This document shows positions 19,348 through 24,895 of a stretch of DNA of 27,223 bases, piece after piece (position 1 is the stretch's first letter; every line of letters begins with the position of its first letter). Below the pieces are notes generated by a model that worked only from the letters and a program-made list of their open reading frames with translations, did no database searches and had not been told where the DNA came from. Source of the DNA: a virus; the IMG/VR virus record IMGVR_UViG_3300031951_001010, positions 1 to 27,223 of that record, one strand, 5' to 3'. A program made the translations under genes and the position numbers.

Positions 19348-20049
19348 TCATTTCATAAATTTCTGTTCAAAATAATGCATTGCTGACCCTCTTGGAAAGT
19401 TGTCCCTATTATAGTTTCCCCGTACCACCATCTGATTATATACTGATATTGCTTTTGATTTTTTTTCTATTTCTAAAATTTCTGGCAAATATTTTCTATG
19501 CCATAACTTTTTCCAGTCTTGATACTCAATGCCTAAAAATACTTCATAAGGATATGCATAATCTAGATAGTCGTATTTTATAAAAGCTTTATTTAATAAC
19601 GTAGGTCCAAGTTCAGACCAAATCATTTTTTCTTTATCTATATAATTAACTTCTTTTAAAATATATTCTAAAATTTCTGAGTCAGGATCTAAAGATAAAA
19701 CACCACCAACTACGCATGGTCCTTGTTGTAAAGAAGCAAAAATATTATCTTTAAAGTTCCAGTCTGGAGATAGACATATAGTATCTGCATCTACCCAGGT
19801 CATGCCAGTCTTTTTTATCATATTATATCTAAAAATATCTGAAAATGCAGCATATGAATTTTCCACTTTAAATAAAAGTTCCTCTGGCAAGATTTCTCTA
19901 GCATCTGCTTTTTTAACTCCACGTGGAACTGCCATTTCTAAATCATAAACATATAGCGTAATGTCATGACCATGATATACAAAAGAAGATAGGCACATCA
20001 ACTGAATCTTTGGCATCGGAATGCCTACCCATAAAGATGCAAATTCCAT
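19348..20049 (-). CDS. Glycosyltransferase, DXD type
   Basis: A 233-residue protein. LWVGIPMPKIQLMCLSSFVY and AFSDIFRYNMIKKTGMTWVDADTICL carry the sugar-binding region and the DxD motif (Asp-Ala-Asp) of the Gly_transf_sug / alpha-1,4-type transferases. GTG 20067 is in frame and would add six residues, but a minus-strand TATAAT (20059-20064) lies between, 9 bases before ATG 20049, so ATG is preferred with a leader of about 2-3 bases. It is divergent from the GIY-YIG-like gene and heads the operon with the two-domain glycosyltransferase. Confidence 0.78.
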   Translation of the reverse strand: MEFASLWVGIPMPKIQLMCLSSFVYHGHDITLYVYDLEMAVPRGVKKADAREILPEELLFKVENSYAAFSDIFRYNMIKKTGMTWVDADTICLSPDWNFKDNIFASLQQGPCVVGGVLSLDPDSEILEYILKEVNYIDKEKMIWSELGPTLLNKAFIKYDYLDYAYPYEVFLGIEYQDWKKLWHRKYLPEILEIEKKSKAISVYNQMVVRGNYNRDNFPRGSAMHYFEQKFMK

Positions 20050-20058
20050 AGCTTTTCT

Positions 20059-20078
20059 ATTATACACCAGGGTATAAT
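20059..20078. promoter_or_regulatory. Divergent -10 boxes between glycosyltransferase and GIY-YIG-like genes
   Basis: Minus-strand TATAAT at 20059-20064 serves ATG 20049. Plus-strand TATAAT at 20073-20078 ends six bases before ATG 20085 and gives a leaderless mRNA. Only 8 bases separate the boxes, the same layout as at 12576-12595. Confidence 0.6.
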
Positions 20079-20084
20079 TAAAAG

Positions 20085-20405
20085 ATGACAGTTTTATATT
20101 TACTTTATCACCCAGAACTAAAAGCTATCAAAATAGGTATATCTGATATTTCTGGTAGACGGTATCGCAAGCATAAAACACAGGGATGGGTGCTCATTCG
20201 GTACTGGTATTTTTCCGAGCGGGGTATAGCAAAAAGAGTCGAATCCACCCTAATAGAAACACTAACCAATAAACACGGACATTTCCTTGATAAGAAAGAT
20301 ATGCCACAACACGGCTATACAGAAACGTTTGATGCCTCAAAAATAACACGTAGAGGTTTGATCCGTATGGTCAATAAGGCTATAAAAGATTTAGATATTT
20401 CTTGA
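20085..20405 (+). CDS. GIY-YIG / T5orf172-like protein
   Basis: A 106-residue protein. LYLLYHPELKAIKIGISD and RRYRKHKTQGW follow the GIY-YIG-like pattern (VYLL..., IKIGxS, R, basic His/Lys), and the Glu in VESTLIETL fits the catalytic Glu. Such domains nick DNA in homing, repair or viral T5orf172-type proteins. The mRNA should be leaderless. Its end overlaps the minus membrane gene tail to tail by 15 bases. It lies next to the putative origin, so a role in replication or recombination is possible. Confidence 0.6.
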   Translation: MTVLYLLYHPELKAIKIGISDISGRRYRKHKTQGWVLIRYWYFSERGIAKRVESTLIETLTNKHGHFLDKKDMPQHGYTETFDASKITRRGLIRMVNKAIKDLDIS

Positions 20406-20627
20406 TTCCAGGTCAGATATTCTTTTGATGAGTGGTTTGATCATAGCCTTCACAAGCAGATAGTCGCAGGCTAATCCAACAAATAAACCGACCAAAAACC
20501 AGATCACACTTGACATATAAAGATTATACCGCATGCAAAGTTCGGCGGTAAATAGAAGACTACCAAACACTCCTAATAACAACCATAAGGAATAACACAT
20601 ATGAGATATAGCCTGATATGAAACCAT
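20391..20627 (-). CDS. Small two-helix membrane protein
   Basis: A 78-residue protein with hydrophobic segments at about residues 11-28 (CYSLWLLLGVFGSLLFTAE) and 38-60 (MSSVIWFLVGLFVGLACDYLL), then a charged end (IKPLIKRISDLESRN). No family recognised. It is the first minus gene left of the origin region and may be transcribed from the leftward origin promoter (20967-20995), which would give a leader of about 330 bases. Confidence 0.55.
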   Translation of the reverse strand: MVSYQAISHMCYSLWLLLGVFGSLLFTAELCMRYNLYMSSVIWFLVGLFVGLACDYLLVKAMIKPLIKRISDLESRNI

Positions 20628-20701
20628 ATAGGAAGATAGCTGGTTTACACATTAGGATATCCTTGATACTTTTATGTTTCATATGGCTATTATACATATA
20701 C

Positions 20702-20897
20702 TTTTCCACAGGGTTATCCACAGATATTGATATAAAAATGTGATTGTTTGATAGAGTTATCCACAGATATCGTTGATATTATGGTTTAAAAATGTAGGTT
20801 GTCAACAGGTTATCCACATGTTTATCCACAGAAAAATGTTACTGATATTTTTATTATATAGGGTTAAAGTGGAGAGAAGTGGAGGATAGTGGAGTAT
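20702..20897. other. Probable replication origin: DnaA boxes, A+T-rich stretch and iterons
   Basis: Five DnaA boxes in one orientation: TTTTCCACA (20702-20710, one mismatch) and perfect TTATCCACA at 20714-20722, 20757-20765, 20810-20818 and 20822-20830. An A+T-rich run (20831-20862) follows, then three tandem 10-bp repeats. This order of DnaA boxes beside an easily melted stretch and iterons is the classic layout of DnaA-dependent origins and many plasmid origins. No replication initiator is encoded next to it, so host DnaA would be used. Confidence 0.7.
20868..20897 (+). repeat. Three tandem 10-bp repeats (AGTGGAG core)
   Basis: AGTGGAGAGA (20868-20877), AGTGGAGGAT (20878-20887), AGTGGAGTAT (20888-20897). 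Seven of ten bases are constant and the period equals one helix turn, as for protein-binding iterons. Confidence 0.8.
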
Positions 20898-20966
20898 AGA
20901 GCACTTTCTGTAGAGCGGCCCTTCTTTCCAAACATCCCAAACCACATATCCTGGATATCCCGCTGC

Positions 20967-20995
20967 ATTTTACACCAAACATATGTGTTTGTCAA
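20967..20995 (-). promoter_or_regulatory. Leftward origin promoter TTGACA-N17-TAAAAT
   Basis: Minus strand: TTGACA at 20990-20995, 17-base spacer, TAAAAT at 20967-20972. It points through the iterons and DnaA boxes toward the membrane-protein gene. Its sequence closely copies the rightward promoter at 21267-21295. Confidence 0.68.
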
Positions 20996-21096
20996 ACCTC
21001 AATATCCCCAAATATGCCCATAAAAAATATCAAAAAACCATATAAAAATGTTTGAAAATGTGGAAAAATATTTGGATATCGTAATGTTTTATTTGG

Positions 21097-21141
21097 AAAT
21101 GTTTGAAAACTTTCAGGGATTTTTTGGAAGGCGTTCTTAAT
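21097..21141 (+). repeat. Origin repeat, copy A
   Basis: AAATGTTTG-AAACTTTCAGGGATTTTTT-GCGTTC-TAATG module, about 45 bases, matching copy B at 21292-21337 with a few substitutions and a one-base gap. It is followed by the 21170-21210 hairpin. Confidence 0.65.
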
Positions 21142-21169
21142 GTCTTTTATGGTATCAAGGGGATCTCTC

Positions 21170-21210
21170 TATACCCTGCCGCCTGCGGCGGCGTTAAATG
21201 GCGGGGTATA
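21170..21210. other. Strong G+C hairpin in the origin region
   Basis: TATACCCTGCC (21170-21180) pairs with GGCGGGGTATA (21200-21210), with one T-G pair. The enclosed GCCTGCGGC can form an inner hairpin, or GCCGCC/GGCGGC can form in competition. It may be a terminator without U-tract or a cruciform; it separates repeat copy A from the rightward promoter. Confidence 0.55.
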
Positions 21211-21266
21211 AAAGAATATCCCAAACACCTATATACCCATATACAGTATATAGAAGCTATAAGGGT

Positions 21267-21295
21267 TTGACAAATAGAGATGTTTGATATAAAAT
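21267..21295 (+). promoter_or_regulatory. Rightward origin promoter TTGACA-N17-TAAAAT
   Basis: TTGACA at 21267-21272, 17-base spacer, TAAAAT at 21290-21295. Transcription would start near 21302 and meet the GCCCCC hairpin at 21423-21438. It has the same GGTTTGACAAA and ATGTTTG elements as the leftward promoter. Confidence 0.68.
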
Positions 21296-21337
21296 GTTTG
21301 GCAAACTTTTAGGGATTTTTTAGATGCGTTCGTAATA
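21292..21337 (+). repeat. Origin repeat, copy B
   Basis: Second copy of the 45-base module (AAATGTTTGG, AAACTTTTAGGGATTTTTTA, GCGTTCGTAATAA). It lies at the start of the predicted rightward transcript. Confidence 0.65.
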
Positions 21338-21444
21338 AAATTTCTGGAAATGTTTTTGGTGTTTCGTAATATGGAAATATATATGTTTGTCGTAAATGTC
21401 CGATTTGTATAGGTTTGATCCGGCCCCCCGAAGGGGGCTTTGTC
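21302..21444 (+). ncRNA. Possible origin transcript of about 140 nt
   Basis: Between the rightward origin promoter and a G+C hairpin with TTTGTC lies a region without open frames, carrying repeat copy B and several CGTAA motifs. It could be a replication primer or regulatory RNA like those at plasmid origins. Rests on promoter and terminator calls only. Confidence 0.4.
21423..21444. terminator. Hairpin terminator at the early-gene end
   Basis: GCCCCC (21423-21428) pairs GGGGGC (21433-21438). The loop is CGAA on the plus strand and a stable TTCG on the minus strand. It follows the stop of the leftward gene at 21449 by 11 bases and, read rightward, is followed by TTTGTC. Confidence 0.65.
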
Positions 21445-21448
21445 AAGC

Positions 21449-21712
21449 TTACTTTCCAAACCTCATTAGCAAATCCTCTAATGATTCATATTCCTCATCA
21501 GGGGCTTCTAGTGAAGCAAGTAGTAGGTCATATGTTTCATTGATATAGATTTCTGCTTCAGGGGTCTTATTGACTATACCCTCGGCTAGAAAATATCCCA
21601 ATGGCAAACCTATATCATTGTATTCTATGAAGTCTTGAAAGTTTGCTTCATCTCTGAACTCCATCCAAAGTGAACCAAGAATCTCACACTTCTTAGAGAA
21701 GTCTATCGGCAT
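21449..21712 (-). CDS. Early-region protein of unknown function
   Basis: An 87-residue acidic, helical protein (MPIDFSKKCEILGSLWMEFRDEANFQDFIEYNDIG, then ESLEDLLMRFGK). It looks like a small phage or plasmid early protein; no domain recognised. It overlaps the end of the gene at 21693-21926 by 20 bases and is the last gene of the leftward early block before the origin. Confidence 0.6.
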   Translation of the reverse strand: MPIDFSKKCEILGSLWMEFRDEANFQDFIEYNDIGLPLGYFLAEGIVNKTPEAEIYINETYDLLLASLEAPDEEYESLEDLLMRFGK

Positions 21713-21926
21713 AGTATTTTCCTATCTCTCTGTATTCTGCTACTTCATTATTATACTCTGCTGACTCTAGAACTTCAAGAGCCCTACGATAAATAATATA
21801 TGGCTGTGCTGTGCCAAGATATTTTCCTACCGCTTCTAGGTCAAGAGTTAGGTCAGATAACAATCTGCCAATGGAAAGAGCAACCTTCTCCTCTTTGCTT
21901 GTTGGCAATCTGTGTGCTCGTCTCAT
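21693..21926 (-). CDS. Early-region helical protein of unknown function
   Basis: A 77-residue helical protein starting MRRAHRLPTSKEEKVALSI. A TTG at 21944 could add six residues, but the -10 box (21935-21940) overlaps that stretch, so ATG 21926, 8 bases after the box, is preferred and would give a nearly leaderless mRNA even though GGAGGG sits just before it. Not recognised as a family. It overlaps the next gene by 20 bases. Confidence 0.58.
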   Translation of the reverse strand: MRRAHRLPTSKEEKVALSIGRLLSDLTLDLEAVGKYLGTAQPYIIYRRALEVLESAEYNNEVAEYREIGKYYADRLL

Positions 21927-21934
21927 AGCCCTCC

Positions 21935-21963
21935 AGTCTATCAAATATGTGAGGGGAGCGCAA
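21935..21963 (-). promoter_or_regulatory. Early promoter TTGCGC-N17-TAGACT
   Basis: Minus strand: -35 TTGCGC at 21958-21963, 17-base spacer, -10 TAGACT at 21935-21940. The region upstream contains GAGCGCA and TGCGCTC, which can form a hairpin around the -35 box. Confidence 0.6.
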
Positions 21964-22010
21964 GCGAAAGGATGACCTGCGCTCTACCCTCGTGCCTAGG
22001 GTCACCACTC

Positions 22011-22379
22011 CTAAGCCTTCGCTAAATACTCTTCCTTTGCAAAATGATATGTAACAAAATCATCTATTGAATGCGTCCCAGTATCATCATGAACAATCTT
22101 ATTTACTAAATCAATGATAACTGGGTGGTCCATGAAACCTAAATCATTTGGATTACATGCATATATTCCATATCCTGTTTCTGACATTAGTTCATGCTGT
22201 AGCAAATAACTGATTGCCATACGTGTTCCATATGCAGGGTCTCCCATATCGATACGTGGTTTGGCATGACTTAGGGCCCCAGCCAAATCAATATACATGG
22301 AGTCTTCTCCCCAATGGCTGTACAGTGCCACCGCCTGGTCCTCCGCCTGCTTGAATACAAATGTACAACGTGCTCCCAT
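22011..22379 (-). CDS. Early-region protein of unknown function
   Basis: A 122-residue protein starting MGARCTFVFKQAEDQAVALYSHWGEDSMYIDLAGAL, with a regular strand-helix pattern and several His. Similar short proteins that begin with a strand and YxHWGG-like motif occur in phages and plasmids, but no function is known to me. AGAGAGGAAG precedes the ATG as SD, and a TTGACA promoter is 30-58 bases upstream. It stands alone between two operons. Confidence 0.6.
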   Translation of the reverse strand: MGARCTFVFKQAEDQAVALYSHWGEDSMYIDLAGALSHAKPRIDMGDPAYGTRMAISYLLQHELMSETGYGIYACNPNDLGFMDHPVIIDLVNKIVHDDTGTHSIDDFVTYHFAKEEYLAKA

Positions 22380-22408
22380 GTTACTCTTCCTCTCTGTTAG
22401 TTTGTTTC

Positions 22409-22437
22409 ATGATATCAAAATCCAGCGGTAGTGTCAA
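22409..22437 (-). promoter_or_regulatory. Early promoter TTGACA-N17-TATCAT
   Basis: Minus strand: -35 TTGACA at 22432-22437, 17-base spacer, -10 TATCAT at 22409-22414; start near 22402, leader about 22 bases before ATG 22379. Confidence 0.75.
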
Positions 22438-22448
22438 CTGCTCCCACA

Positions 22449-22853
22449 TTATTCTAACCACCCGTCATCGTCCAAGGGCACCAGGAAATCATTCTCCCGC
22501 ATCCAGTCCATTATTACTTCTTCTATGATCATGCCACCGCTGTCCATAGATAGACCTAAGTTATCTACATCTTCCCAAAACTTATCAAATATTTCTTTTA
22601 GGGTAATGCCAGTAGGAACAGCCTCTTCTACAGAGTTATCATCAGCAACCAAGTCATGGTAGTGATTCTGATATACCTCACGTAGAATATCAAAGGTCCA
22701 GACCCATAGCAATGACGGGAATACAGGAATAGATTGCAACTTATCTACAATCTCGTTTAGTTCTGTATATACATCATCTCTACGAGTTGCATCTTGTAGA
22801 TCTATTTGTGCCTTTAGCACATCGATTGATTCAATGATATGTGCCTTATCCAT
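22449..22853 (-). CDS. Early-region acidic protein of unknown function
   Basis: A 134-residue acidic, helical protein (MDKAHIIESIDVLKAQIDLQ at the start, acidic WLE at the end). The frame continues to 22892, but ATG 22853 overlaps the end of the upstream gene by 8 bases, the usual coupling here, so it is chosen. No domain recognised. Last gene of the seven-gene early operon that begins at 24430. Confidence 0.58.
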   Translation of the reverse strand: MDKAHIIESIDVLKAQIDLQDATRRDDVYTELNEIVDKLQSIPVFPSLLWVWTFDILREVYQNHYHDLVADDNSVEEAVPTGITLKEIFDKFWEDVDNLGLSMDSGGMIIEEVIMDWMRENDFLVPLDDDGWLE

Positions 22854-23121
22854 TCTTACCGTCTCTTTCATCAATAGCAAAATACAGTCCATATGTCAGT
22901 GTGTACATAGCCTGGATAGCCTCACATTGGCCCTCCCAGTATGTGCGTTCCATAGAGTCCATTGCTTCACCTGACTCGTCTTCAGTCTGTTGAGCCATGA
23001 GGAGTTCTTCCTCTGCCTCCACGAGCATGCGCTTTAGTTCTCCGTGCATGATGTCTAGGGGCTCAATCTTGTGGTCTACAGCCTTTTGAATATGTGGCTC
23101 TAACTCAGTATTGATTACCAT
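22846..23121 (-). CDS. Early-region coiled-coil protein
   Basis: A 91-residue protein (MVINTELEPHIQKAVDHKIE..., LKRMLVEAEEELLMAQQTEDE) likely to form a helical hairpin or coiled coil. The open frame runs farther upstream, but AGAAAGGA 6 bases before ATG 23121 sets the start (ATG 23127 is too close to that SD). It carries the AGAAAGG site that the small RNA could cover. Overlaps the next gene by 8 bases. Function unknown. Confidence 0.58.
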   Translation of the reverse strand: MVINTELEPHIQKAVDHKIEPLDIMHGELKRMLVEAEEELLMAQQTEDESGEAMDSMERTYWEGQCEAIQAMYTLTYGLYFAIDERDGKNG

Positions 23122-23123
23122 GG

Positions 23124-23303
23124 TCATCCTTTCTTTTCTCCATTGTACTTGATGTCGCTGTATACCTGCAATAGGTGTGCGGTAGTAGACCAAGCGGCTT
23201 CTAGTTGTCTGTATGGAACTACATCCTCAGAGGATAGAACTTGCATATCTTGTTCTAAACTAATCAGATGTAGTTTGGCATACTCAATGAACTCATCAGT
23301 CAT
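23124..23303 (-). CDS. 59-residue early protein
   Basis: A helical, acidic peptide (MTDEFIEYAKLHLISLEQDM..., YRQLEAAWSTTAHLLQVYSD). The ATG shares a base with the preceding stop (TAATG), and its TGA lies next to the start of the following gene, so all are coupled. Not recognised. It is part of a stack of micro-genes of the early operon. Confidence 0.6.
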   Translation of the reverse strand: MTDEFIEYAKLHLISLEQDMQVLSSEDVVPYRQLEAAWSTTAHLLQVYSDIKYNGEKKG

Positions 23304-23440
23304 TACATATCCGCCATTGGGATTACTTGGTCGTTGATAAGTTGCGAACCTGTTGAGACAACGATTTCTCCGTCAATCTCACCAAAGATAGCATTAGGAA
23401 ATATGGGTAGCACCTGCGCTACCATTTCATCAAAGGTCAT
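23303..23440 (-). CDS. 45-residue early protein
   Basis: Starts MTFDEMVAQVLPIFPNAIFG with a short strand-rich end (EIDGEIVVSTG). GGAGGAG 6 bases before the ATG is a full-strength SD formed by the Glu codons of the upstream gene. Its stop shares a base with the next start. Not recognised; paired with the neighbouring 43-residue protein, which has a similar DGQIVIYTG ending pattern. Confidence 0.6.
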   Translation of the reverse strand: MTFDEMVAQVLPIFPNAIFGEIDGEIVVSTGSQLINDQVIPMADM

Positions 23441-23442
23441 TA

Positions 23443-23574
23443 TTACTCCTCCTCAGGTTCAGTTGATAGTGTGCCGTCATTGTGCTCATACCAGCCTGTG
23501 TAGATAACGATTTGACCGTCGTTATCCAACTCGTAGCCATGAGACATTACCTTCGTTAGCATTGCGCTATTCAT
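23443..23574 (-). CDS. 43-residue early protein
   Basis: MNSAMLTKVMSHGYELDNDG then QIVIYTGWYEHNDGTLSTEP and an acidic end. The DG-QIV(I)-TG turn resembles the DGEIVVSTG of the next protein, so the two may be diverged copies of one small fold. ACAGAAAGG before the ATG is the SD, and the start overlaps the stop of the Api92-like gene by 4 bases. Function unknown. Confidence 0.58.
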   Translation of the reverse strand: MNSAMLTKVMSHGYELDNDGQIVIYTGWYEHNDGTLSTEPEEE

Positions 23575-24293
23575 GCGTTTTCCTTTCTGTAATCAGGGAT
23601 GTTGTCTAAGTATAACTTGTGGGTCTGACACTCCTTGGCATAGTCTAGGTCAATCTCCCCTAGATAGTTACAGGATGAGCATATATTACCGTCACAGTTA
23701 TCACAGTATTCCATGCAGTCGTATGCATCACAGTCCATACAGCGTGACTCATAGTCCATGCTAGATGTGACTTCTCCTGCAACAAACTCAAACTCCCCAC
23801 CAAAGCCCTGCTCTTCTTGCCAAGATAGAGTTAGGACAGCAGTAGGATACTGATTAGATAGATGAATCATAGCCTGAACAGGTGGACCCCAAGCGGTATC
23901 AAAACGATATCCTACCCAGTTATCCATACCGTCTGCCTTGAAATCAGTCATACATGTATCTGAGTATTCATCCTCATCTGATTTGGCTACATCCCACTTA
24001 GTACCCCACTCCCTATTGTTGAATGAATACCAGTCGTCACCACCATAGGGGTCAGCAGAGTTGAAATCAGATTGTTTCTCATATGCCTCTAAATCAAGAG
24101 GGGCTTTGATATTCCAAAATGAGAATACAGGATTATTATATTTGACAGTCTTGGTAATAAAACCCTGTGTTTCTCTATCCCAGTAATGGGTGTAGGTTCT
24201 CTCAAAAGGACGATTGAGTTGGTCCTTGATGAGGTGTACGGTCTCAGGATTTGAGTCCTGAATCATAAGATTATTGAAGCACCAGTTTGGCAT
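23571..24293 (-). CDS. Api92-like (ferredoxin-fold) protein with Cys-rich tail
   Basis: A 240-residue protein starting MPNWCFNNLMIQ, the hallmark of the Api92/YubB family found in phages and plasmids, with REWGTKWDV and FDTAWGPPVQAMIHLS as further signature blocks. Residues about 185-225 add a Cys-rich tail (CMDCDAYDCMEYCDNCDGNICSSCN), likely to bind two zinc ions, not usual for the family core. Function is unknown. The start shares a base with the preceding stop (TAATG). Ends by overlapping the next gene by 4 bases. Confidence 0.75.
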   Translation of the reverse strand: MPNWCFNNLMIQDSNPETVHLIKDQLNRPFERTYTHYWDRETQGFITKTVKYNNPVFSFWNIKAPLDLEAYEKQSDFNSADPYGGDDWYSFNNREWGTKWDVAKSDEDEYSDTCMTDFKADGMDNWVGYRFDTAWGPPVQAMIHLSNQYPTAVLTLSWQEEQGFGGEFEFVAGEVTSSMDYESRCMDCDAYDCMEYCDNCDGNICSSCNYLGEIDLDYAKECQTHKLYLDNIPDYRKENA

Positions 24294-24430
24294 TATTCTA
24301 ACTCATCCGTTTCCCAATAGACATCTACATTGTCCACCATATAGGGCAACATATTGTCTAGAATATTACTGATAGAGGCATTTACATCTTCATTATCAGT
24401 AGAGTAACTGATAGTGATTACTACGTCCAC
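24293..24430 (-). CDS. 45-residue early protein (GTG start), head of operon
   Basis: GTG 24430 follows CTAGAAAGGA, a good SD, at 7 bases. The peptide is a strand-helix-strand unit (DVVITISYSTDNEDVNASI..., VDVYWETDELE). It is the first gene behind the promoter 24458-24486 and coupled to the Api92-like gene by TAATG. Not recognised. Its SD is of the CTAGAAAGG type that matches loop 2 of the small RNA. Confidence 0.6.
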   Translation of the reverse strand: MDVVITISYSTDNEDVNASISNILDNMLPYMVDNVDVYWETDELE

Positions 24431-24457
24431 GATATATCCTTTCTAGTTGATATTCTA

Positions 24458-24486
24458 AGTATCGCATATTTGGTGGTATTTGGCAA
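24458..24486 (-). promoter_or_regulatory. Early promoter TTGCCA-N17-GATACT
   Basis: Minus strand: -35 TTGCCA at 24481-24486, 17-base spacer, -10 GATACT at 24458-24463; start near 24451 and a 20-base leader. It drives the operon 24430 to 22449. Confidence 0.72.
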
Positions 24487-24512
24487 GGTATAGGAGTGTG
24501 ACTTACACCACA

Positions 24513-24707
24513 TTAGATATGCCCACAGCCACAGTTACAACAGCTATTACATCTACCCTCGTATCTTTCACACATTAGATCTATGAGGTCCTCTTCACCG
24601 CAGGTACTACAAGTAAACTCAGATGTTTCATCTATACATCTAAAACAAATCTCTTGATTATCTACATTTACTGTCTGTACCCCATAGGCATTACAAATGT
24701 CACACAT
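24513..24707 (-). CDS. Cys-rich zinc-binding protein
   Basis: A 64-residue protein with about 13 Cys in CxxC pairs (MCDICNAYG, CFRCID, CSTCGEED, CNSCCNCGCGHI), enough for two or three zinc sites as in small RING-like or zinc-finger proteins. Its SD AGAAAGGGG is unusual in this window, and the leader bases 24710-24722 are fully complementary, over 13 bases, to hairpin 3 of the small RNA at 17606-17705. It has its own promoter (24734-24762). Possibly a DNA- or protein-binding early regulator. Confidence 0.68.
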   Translation of the reverse strand: MCDICNAYGVQTVNVDNQEICFRCIDETSEFTCSTCGEEDLIDLMCERYEGRCNSCCNCGCGHI

Positions 24708-24733
24708 AAATCCCCTTTCTGTGAGATATATTT

Positions 24734-24762
24734 ATTATCCCATGTTTGGCGAAATAATACAA
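24734..24762 (-). promoter_or_regulatory. Early promoter TTGTAT-N17-GATAAT with upstream ACGT box
   Basis: Minus strand: -35 TTGTAT at 24757-24762, 17-base spacer, -10 GATAAT at 24734-24739. TTACGTCAGA overlaps or abuts the -35 box (24764-24773), as at two other early promoters. Confidence 0.72.
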
Positions 24763-24858
24763 GTCTGACGTAATAAAAATTTGGGAAAAATCTAAGATTA
24801 TCGTAATTCAAATGTGGTAAAAATCACACCCCGCCGGGGCCCCATTTATGCAGAAAGC

Positions 24859-24879
24859 AGGCAGTTTATACTCATGCCT
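24859..24879 (-). other. Conserved intergenic hairpin, copy 1
   Basis: AGGCA/TGCCT stem with loop TGAGTATAAAC on the minus strand, 17 bases after the DUF932 stop. Related hairpins lie after the genes ending at 26946 and 27183. It is followed by AAATGGGGCCCC. Possible terminator or processing element. Confidence 0.5.
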
Positions 24880-24895
24880 AGGAGTTGCGATTTAT

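Larger units (their letters stand above)
20929..21389. repeat. Dispersed ATGTTTG heptamers in the origin region
   Basis: ATGTTTG occurs on the plus strand at 21048-21054, 21099-21105, 21280-21286, 21294-21300 and 21383-21389, and on the minus strand at 20929-20935 and 20976-20982. Seven copies in 460 gene-free bases look like binding sites, though A+T bias raises the chance level. Confidence 0.5.

Noticed and set aside
20702-21448. CRISPR-like array in the repeat-rich gene-free region
   Set aside because: Repeats are short (7-12 bases) or present in two copies only, with no regular spacer length and no cas genes; an origin explains them better.
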